Part shown: positions 35,918 to 44,204 of the stretch, piece by piece | How positions within the stretch are numbered: the stretch's first letter is position 1 | Layout of the letters: each line of letters starts with the position of its first letter | Source: DATGMS01 sp040905145 | GTDB taxonomy: Bacteria; Bacteroidota; Bacteroidia; Cytophagales; Cyclobacteriaceae | NCBI GenBank assembly: GCA_040905145.1 | Contig: JBBDSC010000226.1 | Location: 8,952-72,951, forward strand | Length of the DNA: 64,000 nt | Reading direction: 5' to 3' | Translations under genes and position numbers: made by a program | The notes under the pieces: generated by a model | What the model saw: the letters and a program-made list of their open reading frames with translations, nothing else | Told to the model about the DNA's origin: nothing | Database searches by the model: none

Positions 35918-36727
35918 TTATTTGATTCCGACAAAAACCGATAAATTATTCCTTTTAAAAAGATTACTATATTCTTTTTTAGTGATTACATTTAACATTT
36001 CCATTAGATCAGGTTTTGTTAAGATCAGCAGGTCCGCTTTATTTTTCAAAGAATAGTTAAAGAGGTCACTAAACGTATTCAGTGGCAATTTAATAAAACC
36101 CAAAGCACCATAATATTCAGATGCCCTTTTTATTGTTTGTTTCTCTATGGCTACCTGGGATCTTGTAAAAGCTAAAGGAGATATCAAAGTGGCACTATTT
36201 GCTTTTTTGGCTTCTGATGGAAATAATTTTGAGAATGCCTGGATTGAAAAAATGGATGCTCCGGAACCGTCATATTTCAATATGATGTGGTTAAATTTTT
36301 CATGCTTGGGATTTAATAATAAAATGGCGTAACCACAGTTTTCCAGCAGTTTACAAAGTGATTTTATAAGTCCAATACTTTTATATATTTTACTCAGATC
36401 AAGAATTATCAAGCCGTTATACCGGGCTTCTTCAATAAATTGTAAGGGGTTGTCCCCCTGTTTTCTATAATTGGGTTCGAAAGAATCTTGATATTCCCCT
36501 GGTAGTATAGGTTCTTTGGAATTTGATCTTGCTTTCAATTTCCTAACAAAGCCCTTAATATTATTATCTGTCAGGAATGAAATTTCAATATCTTTCTTTG
36601 TGCTGGACATTTCACCAATTGTTTCCCGTCCAGCCTGAAGAAATCCCTGGACAAGCAGCATAAAGCTTCTGTCCGGTTCAGGTTCTGTAATCCCTATTGC
36701 TATATTAATCATTTTGCCAACATTCAT
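35918..36727 (-). CDS. universal stress protein-like (tentative)
   Basis: 269 residues. The first half has no strong signature. The second half contains HIILKYDGSGASIFSIQAFSKLFP, then a hydrophobic strand (SATLISP), GFIKLPLNTFSDLFNYSLKNKADLLILT and a closing LFKRNNLSVFVGI. This order recalls the C-terminal domain of two-domain Bacteroidota universal stress proteins (YDGS..S..AI, LP.N....L..Y...N..D.L+++). The typical G-2x-G-9x-G(S/T) ATP-binding loop is not evident, so nucleotide binding is doubtful. The start may be Met6. A TGAC-TTTT-GTCA site lies about 98 bases upstream. Confidence 0.5.
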   Translation of the reverse strand: MNVGKMINIAIGITEPEPDRSFMLLVQGFLQAGRETIGEMSSTKKDIEISFLTDNNIKGFVRKLKARSNSKEPILPGEYQDSFEPNYRKQGDNPLQFIEEARYNGLIILDLSKIYKSIGLIKSLCKLLENCGYAILLLNPKHEKFNHIILKYDGSGASIFSIQAFSKLFPSEAKKANSATLISPLAFTRSQVAIEKQTIKRASEYYGALGFIKLPLNTFSDLFNYSLKNKADLLILTKPDLMEMLNVITKKEYSNLFKRNNLSVFVGIK

Positions 36728-36824
36728 CCTACCATTTTGCAGGAACGTGAAGAAAACTAATCAGATATCAGCAAAATTAAATTATTGATAAGGGATGCAA
36801 AATGATCGGACACAGGCAGGAATA

Positions 36825-36836
36825 TGACTTTTGTCA
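36825..36836 (-). promoter_or_regulatory. Crp/Fnr-type palindrome upstream of the stress-protein-like gene
   Basis: Perfect TGAC-TTTT-GTCA palindrome between the FNR-like regulator gene and the gene starting at 36727. Confidence 0.5.
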
Positions 36837-36854
36837 GGAAAGCAATATCTGGCA

Positions 36855-37571
36855 TTAAGCGTAAAAATCTGAAATTTTGGCTAAAGCTTTAGGATTTAAA
36901 ATCCGGATCTTTTTGCCTTCAAAGCTGATGTGGCCATCACTTTTAAATTCGGAAAGCAGACGTATTACAGTCTCTGTGGCCGTACCCACAATGCTTGCCA
37001 AGTCCTCTCTTGAAAGTGCAATATCAATTTTTCGGGAATTATCGTCTCCATCAATGCCATAGGTTTCCCTTAGCATCAATAAGGTATGGGCCAATCGTTC
37101 TCTTACCGTCTTCTGGGAAAGTTCTGTGACTTTTTCCTCCATAAGACCCAATTCATGGCAAACAGATTTCATTAGTTTACGGTATAGATTGCTGTCCACA
37201 GCTAGCAAATGAATAAAACTTTCCTTCGGGATAAAACATACTTTGGCATCTTCCAATATAGTAGCGGAAGCGGCATAATGTTCTTCTCCCAATAGAGCAC
37301 GGTACCCCAGGAAATCACCTGCTTTGGCCAGGCGGATGATCTGTTCTTTCCCGTTGGATGTGGATTTATAAACTTTTACAGCACCTTCATTGATACAGAA
37401 CAAGCCCAAAGGGCGGGTGCCTTCATAAAACAGCGTTTGTCCTTTTTTATGGTATACACAATTTTTATCAGCCGTCAACTGGCACAAATGCTCTTGTGAT
37501 ACTTCATTAAACAATGAGAATTTTCTGCTTTGGCATAATTCACACGCTAAATTTTCAATCTTCTTTGCCAT
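36855..37571 (-). CDS. Crp/Fnr family transcriptional regulator with N-terminal cysteines
   Basis: 238 residues. The N-terminus has Cys at positions 10, 13, 30 and 38, a spacing reminiscent of FNR-type proteins that bind an oxygen-labile 4Fe-4S cluster. A cyclic-nucleotide-binding-like domain follows (QTLFYEGTRPLGLFCINEGAVKVYK), then a dimer helix, and a winged HTH at about 185-225 (LSREDLASIVGTATETVIRLLSEF). It is a cytoplasmic regulator likely to respond to oxygen or nitric oxide. The nos cluster, YceI, stress-protein gene and P-type ATPase around it are plausible targets, and three TGAC-N4-RTCA sites nearby are candidate operators. Confidence 0.88.
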   Translation of the reverse strand: MAKKIENLACELCQSRKFSLFNEVSQEHLCQLTADKNCVYHKKGQTLFYEGTRPLGLFCINEGAVKVYKSTSNGKEQIIRLAKAGDFLGYRALLGEEHYAASATILEDAKVCFIPKESFIHLLAVDSNLYRKLMKSVCHELGLMEEKVTELSQKTVRERLAHTLLMLRETYGIDGDDNSRKIDIALSREDLASIVGTATETVIRLLSEFKSDGHISFEGKKIRILNPKALAKISDFYA

Positions 37572-38143
37572 TCTTCTCCTTTACCGTATTAAAGTTAATT
37601 AAAACTGAGTAGTTTTCCTTCTGATAATTGTTTTTTTTCTTATTTAGTTTCTGTGTCAGAAAAGATGATTTTCCGTCTAACTTGCTAGCCGACTTTAAAC
37701 AACAATTCTAATTGAAATCAAGTTGTCTTTACATTTTGAAGCAATAGATAAGCACTGCTAACTGAAATTATGTCCAGAACTGGTATAATAAAAATAGCAG
37801 GTATAATGACATAATCCATAAAACCCATATAGACAATTTTTGCAATTAGGGCAGTCATCATTAACGACAGAAATACAAGATGGCATCATGCGGGAGTATA
37901 TTTTTGAAGTGGCAATCATTTCAATTGTATGGTCTGAATTGATTATTTCGTCCATTCTGCTAAGTATTGTTTTCAAAAGAGAAATGAGAAAATGAATTTT
38001 AAACAGCCAATAAATATTAAATAAACCATCCTGCAAATTTCTCTGACGAGAGGTGCCGGAACCTCCCAAACGAAAGCATACTTATTCTCACCTTGTGTTC
38101 TGTGGAATCCACAACCGAAAAAAATCATTAAAAGAAAGCTATC
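37572..38143. other. intergenic region with no accepted gene
   Basis: Contains several short frames on both strands with membrane-like character, for example a minus-strand stretch at about 37700-37850 reading YMGFMDYVIIPAIFIIP, but no complete or recognisable gene. Given the fragments just beside it, decayed genes are the likely content. Confidence 0.4.
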
Positions 38144-38266
38144 ATGAAAAATACAATAACAATAATTGTAATGGCGATTGTCGTGCTCTCAGGAACCGCA
38201 GCATCATTTGGTATTTTTTCGGATTTTGGTGGAGGCACCTTTTTATACGAATCAATCCGAAAATAA
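38144..38266 (+). pseudogene. 5' fragment of a small membrane protein gene
   Basis: Forty codons: one membrane helix (ITIIVMAIVVLSGTAASFGI) followed by FGGGTFLYESIR. The ending ESIR resembles the start of a family of small membrane proteins that continue ESIRGE...YGKG.Y+HMSADVA, recalled from memory. Here the frame breaks at about 38260 against a convergent fragment, so the remainder is lost. Confidence 0.5.
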
Positions 38267-38422
38267 CATCAATAAACATCCAATACCCCTGGAATAGAAA
38301 TACTTCCTGTTTATCTGGCTTGAATCAGACGTGACATTATTGTCCTGAGCTTTTGTGGTATTAACAAATAAGCAAAGAAACAATAGAAGACCGCAGAATA
38401 AAATAGTTTTCGGGCATTTCAT
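38260..38422 (-). pseudogene. 5' fragment of a secreted protein gene
   Basis: Starts MKCPKTILFCGLLLFLCLFV and continues NTTKAQ, a complete signal peptide, then only about 20 residues (DNNVTSDSSQINRKYFYSR) before running into the antisense of the adjacent plus-strand fragment and stopping at 38252. The mature protein is missing and its family cannot be told. Confidence 0.5.
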
Positions 38423-38568
38423 GTGATTTAAATAGATACTTTGATGATGCACCATTGCTTTAGATCCCCTTGTGCGGTTATGCGTTTGACCTTTTGTTTT
38501 AATTTACTCTTTCCCCCCTCTAATGCTGTATCTTCATTCTGAATATAGCAGGACGCTGAAAGAACCAT

Positions 38569-38605
38569 AAATACCGGGAGCATCAGATTTATGTCCCCGG
38601 TATTT
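38569..38605. terminator. hairpin terminator
   Basis: Stem AAATACCGGG / CCCGGTATTT with a 17-base loop and T/A runs on both sides, between the P-type ATPase stop and the fragment pair; it could serve both strands. Confidence 0.65.
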
Positions 38606-38681
38606 TTGTGTAAAATAACCTACCGTATTTTGCCTGTACCAGTGGATAGAGAAAGTCCTCTACTATAATATCCGTTCATGT

Positions 38682-41324
38682 TTACGTTTGCCTGGATCTA
38701 AAAAATTTAAAAATCTCCATTGCAAATAAAATTATGGATGCGGTTGCAAACAATTTAACCCAATCCATTAATGGAATGGGAGAAAGAGCCAGTAAATTCT
38801 GCATAAAAGGAATATGCATAGCCAGGATATGAATTCCCTGAGCTGCTAAAATCCCTATAGTCAATACAGGATTTTTCCAAAGAGGAAGTTTAAAAATTGA
38901 CTTGGTTTCCGAACGGCAGTTTAAAACATGAAAATTCTGAAGGAGTACCATCAGCAGTAATATGGCATTTCGGGCTGTGGCCTCCTCCCAATGTAAATTA
39001 CTAAGTAAATGATACCACAGCCCGAAAGTCACCAGGCTTATTGTAACAGCAGAAAGGAGCGTCTGCTTAATCATAAGTTTATCAAAAACTGTTTCTGAAG
39101 GTTTTCTGGGAGGATGGGCCATTTCGGACGCATCCCCCGGTTCAAAAGCCAGTGCCACATCCTGAATTCCATTGGTCACCAGGTTCAACCAAAGTAATTG
39201 GACAGGAAGAAAGGGTAAAGGAAGCTGAAATACTAAGGAGAGTGCAATCATTAACAGTTCTGCAGCCCCTGTGGATATTAACAAGTAAATGATTTTTCTC
39301 AGATTGCTGTAAGTGGACCTGCCTTCTTCAACCCCTGCAGCAATAGAAGCAAAATTGTTATCAGATACTATAATGGAGGCCGTATCTTTAGCCACATCTG
39401 TGCCATATCCCATGGCAATTCCAATATTTGCTGATTTAAGGGCGGGGGCATCATTTACTCCATCTCCCGTAACTGCGATAAAGTGGCCCAAAGATCTGAA
39501 ACCCTCTACTATCTGATATTTTTGTTGTGGTGAAACCCTTGAAAAAACCCTAATCCTTTTTAACAGTTCAGTAAAAGAATTGCCTCCCATATTATAGGCT
39601 TTGGCCAGTTCAATACCTGTGATCAATTCTTCTTTTTCAGAGGCTATTCCTACCTCTTTTGCAATGGAAAATGCTGTGGAAGGATGATCTCCTGTTATCA
39701 TGGCCACTTCCACTCCGGCTTTGTGGCATAAGGCAACAGCATCTTTAGCTTCCGGCCTCAAAGGGTCAATCAAAGCTACTATTCCAAATAGTTCTACTTC
39801 AGGAATGCCCTCCGGATAAACTTCTCCCACTACTCCACCTCCTACGGCAATCACTCTGTAGCCATTTTCAGCCAGTTTTTCAGCTTCTTCTAACATGCTG
39901 TTTTTATATACTCCTGTAACAGATTCTGCAATTTTTTCAAAAGCTCCTTTAACGGCAATTTGTAGCCCATTTGCATTTCGATAGTATACAGCAGAAAATT
40001 GCCGCCCAGATTCAAATGGAATTTCTTTTATCTTTTCAATTCTTTGCAGCACTTCATCAGGTGAAGAACAGGCTTTGTAAGAAAGAGAAAGAAAAGCGAT
40101 ATCAATAGGGTCACCTGTGACAATCCATTTTTCATTTTCCTTTCGAAGTACCCCTTCATTACACACTGTCACCGCTTCTATTAACTTATCAAGCAGGTGA
40201 ACATCTCCGGTTTTTACTATTTCCCCTTCCCCATCATGTATATTTCCCTCTCCGGTATATCCCTCTCCGGTTACCAGGAATTTCCGGACATCATTCAGTA
40301 CAATTATCTTTACTGTTTGTTGGTCAACTGTTAAGGTTCCTGTCTTATCTGTAGCTATTAAGGTACAGCTACCGAGCCCTTCCACGGCGGTAAGTTTTCT
40401 TACGATGACATTCCGTTTTGCCATCCTGGAAGTGCCAATAGAAAGGGCAACGGTCATCGCGATGGGAAGGCCCTCAGGAATGGCAGAAACCGCAACAGCA
40501 ACGACGAAGAAAAAGATCTCTGATAGGGGAATTCCATTTAAATACCCTATCACACTCAGAAAAAAACAAGCAAAAAGAGTAATCATACTGATCTTTCTGG
40601 CAAAAACCTCCATTCGTTCTACCAAAGGAGCTTTGCCTGTTTCCAAAACTTTTAAGGAAGTCGAAATTTTTCCAATTTCCGTATGAATACCCGTGGCAAC
40701 TACCACTCCCATACCCCTCCCTGATGTGATGGTGGTGCCTGCATACATCATATTAAATCTCTCCGCAATTACTGTTTCACTTTGTTCCAAAGGTTCCTCA
40801 TTTTTTAGCACGGCCATTGATTCCCCGGTAAGAATAGCTTCTTCTGCTGCTAAATTATTACTTTTGAGCACCCGGATGTCGGCGGGAACTTTATTCCCTG
40901 ATTCCACCAGCACAATATCACCAGGAACCAGATCCTCACTGTTTATGGTCATTTCTCTTCCCTCCCTTTTTACACGTGCCCGGATCTTAATTAAATCCTG
41001 TAAGGCTGAGGCCTTTGATTCAGCTTTCGATTCCTGAAAAGCTCCAATGAAAGCATTAATAACCAGGATCAGAAAGATAAACCCTGCGTCAGAATATTCT
41101 TTTAAAACCAAAGAAAATATAGCAGCGGCCAACAATACATAAATCAGGGGGCTCAGAAATTGGTGAAGAATGATTTGGGCTAAAGTGATTCTCTTTCTTT
41201 TGGGAAGGAGATTCTTGCCATATATATTCCTTCTATCTTCTGCTTCTTTAGGGGAGATACCTGCTAAATAAGTTTTTAATTCTGATAGAACCTCTTCTTT
41301 TTTTAGTTGATGCCAGTTTTTCAT
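38682..41324 (-). CDS. cation-translocating P-type ATPase (PII, Ca2+-type)
   Basis: 880 residues. An N-terminal cation ATPase domain (WHQLKKEEVLSELKT...GKNLLPKRKR) is followed by the A-domain LTGES, the ion-site helix AIPEGLPIAMTVAL, the phosphorylated Asp in DKTGTLT, MITGDHPSTA and the hinge TGDGVNDAPAL. The PEGLP helix, the absence of an N-terminal metal-binding domain, and the ten-helix layout with LLWLNLVTNGIQDVALAFEP place it among SERCA-like Ca2+ (or Na+/K+-like) pumps rather than heavy-metal pumps. It exports the cation across the inner membrane using ATP. It is near an FNR-like regulator, as such pumps often are in hypoxia clusters. Confidence 0.9.
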   Translation of the reverse strand: MKNWHQLKKEEVLSELKTYLAGISPKEAEDRRNIYGKNLLPKRKRITLAQIILHQFLSPLIYVLLAAAIFSLVLKEYSDAGFIFLILVINAFIGAFQESKAESKASALQDLIKIRARVKREGREMTINSEDLVPGDIVLVESGNKVPADIRVLKSNNLAAEEAILTGESMAVLKNEEPLEQSETVIAERFNMMYAGTTITSGRGMGVVVATGIHTEIGKISTSLKVLETGKAPLVERMEVFARKISMITLFACFFLSVIGYLNGIPLSEIFFFVVAVAVSAIPEGLPIAMTVALSIGTSRMAKRNVIVRKLTAVEGLGSCTLIATDKTGTLTVDQQTVKIIVLNDVRKFLVTGEGYTGEGNIHDGEGEIVKTGDVHLLDKLIEAVTVCNEGVLRKENEKWIVTGDPIDIAFLSLSYKACSSPDEVLQRIEKIKEIPFESGRQFSAVYYRNANGLQIAVKGAFEKIAESVTGVYKNSMLEEAEKLAENGYRVIAVGGGVVGEVYPEGIPEVELFGIVALIDPLRPEAKDAVALCHKAGVEVAMITGDHPSTAFSIAKEVGIASEKEELITGIELAKAYNMGGNSFTELLKRIRVFSRVSPQQKYQIVEGFRSLGHFIAVTGDGVNDAPALKSANIGIAMGYGTDVAKDTASIIVSDNNFASIAAGVEEGRSTYSNLRKIIYLLISTGAAELLMIALSLVFQLPLPFLPVQLLWLNLVTNGIQDVALAFEPGDASEMAHPPRKPSETVFDKLMIKQTLLSAVTISLVTFGLWYHLLSNLHWEEATARNAILLLMVLLQNFHVLNCRSETKSIFKLPLWKNPVLTIGILAAQGIHILAMHIPFMQNLLALSPIPLMDWVKLFATASIILFAMEIFKFFRSRQT

Positions 41325-41459
41325 TTTAAGGCTCTAAAACAACAGTTTTGCCACCATTTTTTTGATTGTCTCCCCTAAAATAAAGGAGTCCTCTGCATTT
41401 CCACAGGCATACTCCTGGATTTTCACGAAAGATCTAAAAAATCAATAGAGAACTGCCCG

Positions 41460-41909
41460 TCAAGGCTGATTATTCACTATTTCCGTATGTCTGATATTAC
41501 CACCTAATCTTGATGTGTTTACGGTAATTCCAAAAGAGATTAATGCGATTGCTAAAATTATGTAAGAAAGTAGTTTGGAAAAGGAGGATTGATAAAAGGG
41601 ATACAGCAGAGCGCCAATGGAAGCACTACCTAAAATTATCATGCTTAATAAAGCAATTCCTGCTGAATCTTCGTGCTTTTCAATTACAGCTTCTGAAATT
41701 CCCCCCATTCTTTCGATGGTTTCCTCGGCAGCTTCTCCTGTCCAGAAAGTAACTGCCGCACCCACCGCACATATTATAAATATATAATAGGCTGCTTTTA
41801 TAATAGGGTATGAATGCATTATCATTCCATAAATAAGAACAAAAATTCCAAAAAAACTTCCAATAACAGGAATATGATTGGTGATTAAGTGAATATGTGT
41901 CTGATCCAT
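41460..41909 (-). CDS. hypothetical four-to-five helix membrane protein
   Basis: About 149 residues from the ATG at 41909 (MDQTHIHLITNHIPVIG), chosen over an upstream start because the preceding 20 residues are polar and look untranslated. The N-terminus HLITNHIPVIGSFFGIFVLIYGM is followed by three or four further helices, with an acidic TGEAAEETIERM loop and a later HEDSAG. The pattern HL..NH.P..G resembles DUF2231-like membrane proteins that may bind heme, but the match is weak. It precedes the P-type ATPase gene on the same strand. Confidence 0.6.
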   Translation of the reverse strand: MDQTHIHLITNHIPVIGSFFGIFVLIYGMIMHSYPIIKAAYYIFIICAVGAAVTFWTGEAAEETIERMGGISEAVIEKHEDSAGIALLSMIILGSASIGALLYPFYQSSFSKLLSYIILAIALISFGITVNTSRLGGNIRHTEIVNNQP

Positions 41910-42240
41910 GATTGAAAATTGTGAATATTTTGAACATTGGTTATATGTTACCAATTTAAGGCCTGACAAAGAATCAGTTAATGATTTTAATACTGTAAGC
42001 CATAAAGTGTAATGTTTTAGAGGCAGCTTTTTTCTTTATAGAAACCAATTGATCATTAGAAAGTAAATCAAATACTTAGGATATCCTGGATAATCGTTGC
42101 CAATGGTCCGACCCAAAGGCAGGGTCCATTTTAAACTTCGATAAACCCCAAGGAAACACAAGTCCTATAGTTGCTGCCACAGCTCCTGCAGCAGTTATCG
42201 AAAGGCTAACAGCGAGGGCCAGATGAAGTCCAAAAAAAAC

Positions 42241-43743
42241 TTAATGGTGCCAAAGAATCAGGTTTTCTTCAAGAGGGATTGACACGCCTTCATATTTTGG
42301 TAGGATTCTAATGGTATAGTCACTTTGATTTCTGGAGGAATCAACCTTTCCAAAATAGCTATATTCCTGATTTTCATTGTTTGTGGAGGCAAGATCCATC
42401 TTTATCCTAACTGGATTAGAGCCATTTATTCCATCAGCGTACAATTTTACTGAAACTTCTTCCGGCTTAATAGCATTTAAATCAATCTTGACACTGAAAG
42501 TACAGTGATTCTCTACCTTTTCAATATACAGGACGCCAAATTTTATTTTATGCCAATTTTCCCGGAGCACATGTTTCCATTGAATTATTCTTGAACCTAT
42601 TTCCCCATTTGCAGAAAGACGTTTTTTAAAAGCAGCTGCCGCGGAAATATAATACTTCTCTATATATTCTTTCAAGGTTCTGTTAGTTGAAAATCGGGGA
42701 GTAAGCAAGGACATGCTGTTCCTTATTTTGGCTGTCCAAGTACGAGGGATACCCTTTTCATCCCGGTTATAAAACTCAGGTATAATTTCATCTTCCAGCA
42801 AATCATACAACTGTTCAGCTTCAATGGAGTCCCAACTGGCATTGTCTCCATGTGATTTGCCGTCTCCCAAAGCCCACCTCAGGTTGGTAGGCCTCATTCC
42901 ACCAGCCATCCAGTTCAGAGAGATTGAGACCTCCATTTACCAATACTTTCATCCCACTAGTTCCGGATGCCTCCCAAGGGCGCCGGGGGTTGTTCAACCA
43001 AACATCCACTCCCTGCACCATTTGGCCCGACAAGTACATATCATAATCACTTAGAAAAACTACATGGGACATAACCTCCTTTCTCCTGCTAAAGGTTACC
43101 CATTCCTTGACCATCGCATGTCCTTCATGATCCCCAGGATGGGCCTTTCCTGCAATAACAATTTGTACGGGTCTGGAGGGGTTGGTTAAAATGCGGAGTA
43201 GCCTTTCCTGGTTGTACAGTAGCAAAGTTGGCCTTTTATAGGAGGCAAAACGGCGGGCAAAGCCCAAGGTCAGGGTATGGGGATCAAAAAGGAGGTGGGC
43301 ATTTTCTACTACCTCAGGTGAAGCGCCTGAAGCAGCTAAGGTTAACGGCAAGCGCTTTCGGATAAATTCTATAAAAGCTCTTCGGGAAGCAGTCCGCATC
43401 TCCCAGAGTCCTTCATCAGAAATACATCGAATATGTTCATCCAGCATTTCTGTCGTGCCCATCCAGCGGGCTTTTCCACAAGCTTGTGTCCACAATTCAT
43501 CTGCAGCTTTAGAATCCCAACTACGCATATGAACGCCATTGGTAACATGCCCCACAGGCACTGCTTCTTTTGGCCATCGGGGGAAAAGCGGCTGAAACAA
43601 TTCGCGGCTTACTTGGCCATGCAGTTTACTTACCCCGTTTACGGCCCCTGAACCGTTTATGGCTAATTGTTTTTGAAGTTTAATAGAAAGATTCCGCAGT
43701 TCCAGGGTATCCTTTTTAGTCTCAGGGCCTTGAACCTGGAGGG
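42241..43743 (-). pseudogene. alpha-glucan phosphorylase (GT35), 5' half lost and frameshifted
   Basis: The 3' half of a bacterial alpha-glucan phosphorylase is visible: VNGVSKLHGQVSR and VPVGHVTNGVHMRSW near 43500-43660, then FARRFASYKRPTLLL, IAGKAHPGDHEG, VWLNNPRRPWEASGTSGMK and NGGLNLSELDGWWNEAYQPEVG (phosphate and PLP region). At about 42880 the frame shifts by +1, and the product continues as WALGDGKSHGDNASWDSIEAEQLYDLLEDEIIPEFY to the normal C-terminus. The residues upstream of NLSIKLQK are out of frame by about 43745, and the first 400-500 residues are absent. The enzyme would release glucose 1-phosphate from glycogen-like glucans; it cannot be made here. Confidence 0.8.
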
Positions 43744-44027
43744 TCTCAATCGGTAATTTTAGGAGGATACCTCATCAGGGAGATCACAAAGGGCCACGGG
43801 TACATGATTTCCTCAGGCATACTTTTGCCGTTCACTCTATGGTAAAGATGGCTAAGTCCGGAATGGATGCTTCTTTTTTTTCTGTATTTGTACTTATTTC
43901 TCCGATTAAATAAAACCTCCTGAACAAGATTCAGCCGATTGATGTCAAAATTTATTTTTCCTGTTGCCTATAAAAAGTAAATATTTTTTCAATGTTAGAG
44001 GCTTCCACAACTAAAAAAAACTCGAAT
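43744..44027. other. gap upstream of the broken phosphorylase gene
   Basis: No gene is recognised. A minus-strand frame of about 40 codons ending near 43745 (containing HSGLSHLYHRVNGKSMPEE) has coding-like composition and may be a further remnant, but its family is not identified. Confidence 0.35.
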
Positions 44028-44199
44028 TCCCACAGATTGATTAAGGTATTCCATCCTTTTCTCATCTGTTTTCATCTGTGTTATCTGTGGTGGTATTATT
44101 TCGATTAAAATTTACCACAAATTGCTCGGACCCGCCTGCGGCCGGCAGTTTCCCACAGATTTTTTTCACTCTGTACCTCTGCTCGCTCTGTGGTTACTT
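44028..44199. repeat. dispersed intergenic repeat, copies B and C
   Basis: 44028-44098 carries CCCACAGATTGATTAAGGTATT and ATCTGTGGTGGTATTATTT; 44112-44165 carries TACCACAAATTGCTCGGACC, a GC-rich spacer and CCCACAGATTTTTTT. Both match parts of the copy at 24616-24714, in permuted order. It lies directly downstream of the DMFase-like gene. Confidence 0.7.
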
Positions 44200-44204
44200 T
44201 TTAA

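Noticed and set aside
37758..38069. 103-codon minus-strand frame
   Set aside because: Mixed, cysteine-rich composition without a recognisable fold; a different frame of the same stretch looks more membrane-like. Left as unresolved decayed sequence.
41943..41980. TGAC-like site upstream of the 41460-41909 gene as a further Crp/Fnr site
   Set aside because: CTGACAAAGAATCAG has a spacing one base longer than the other three sites.
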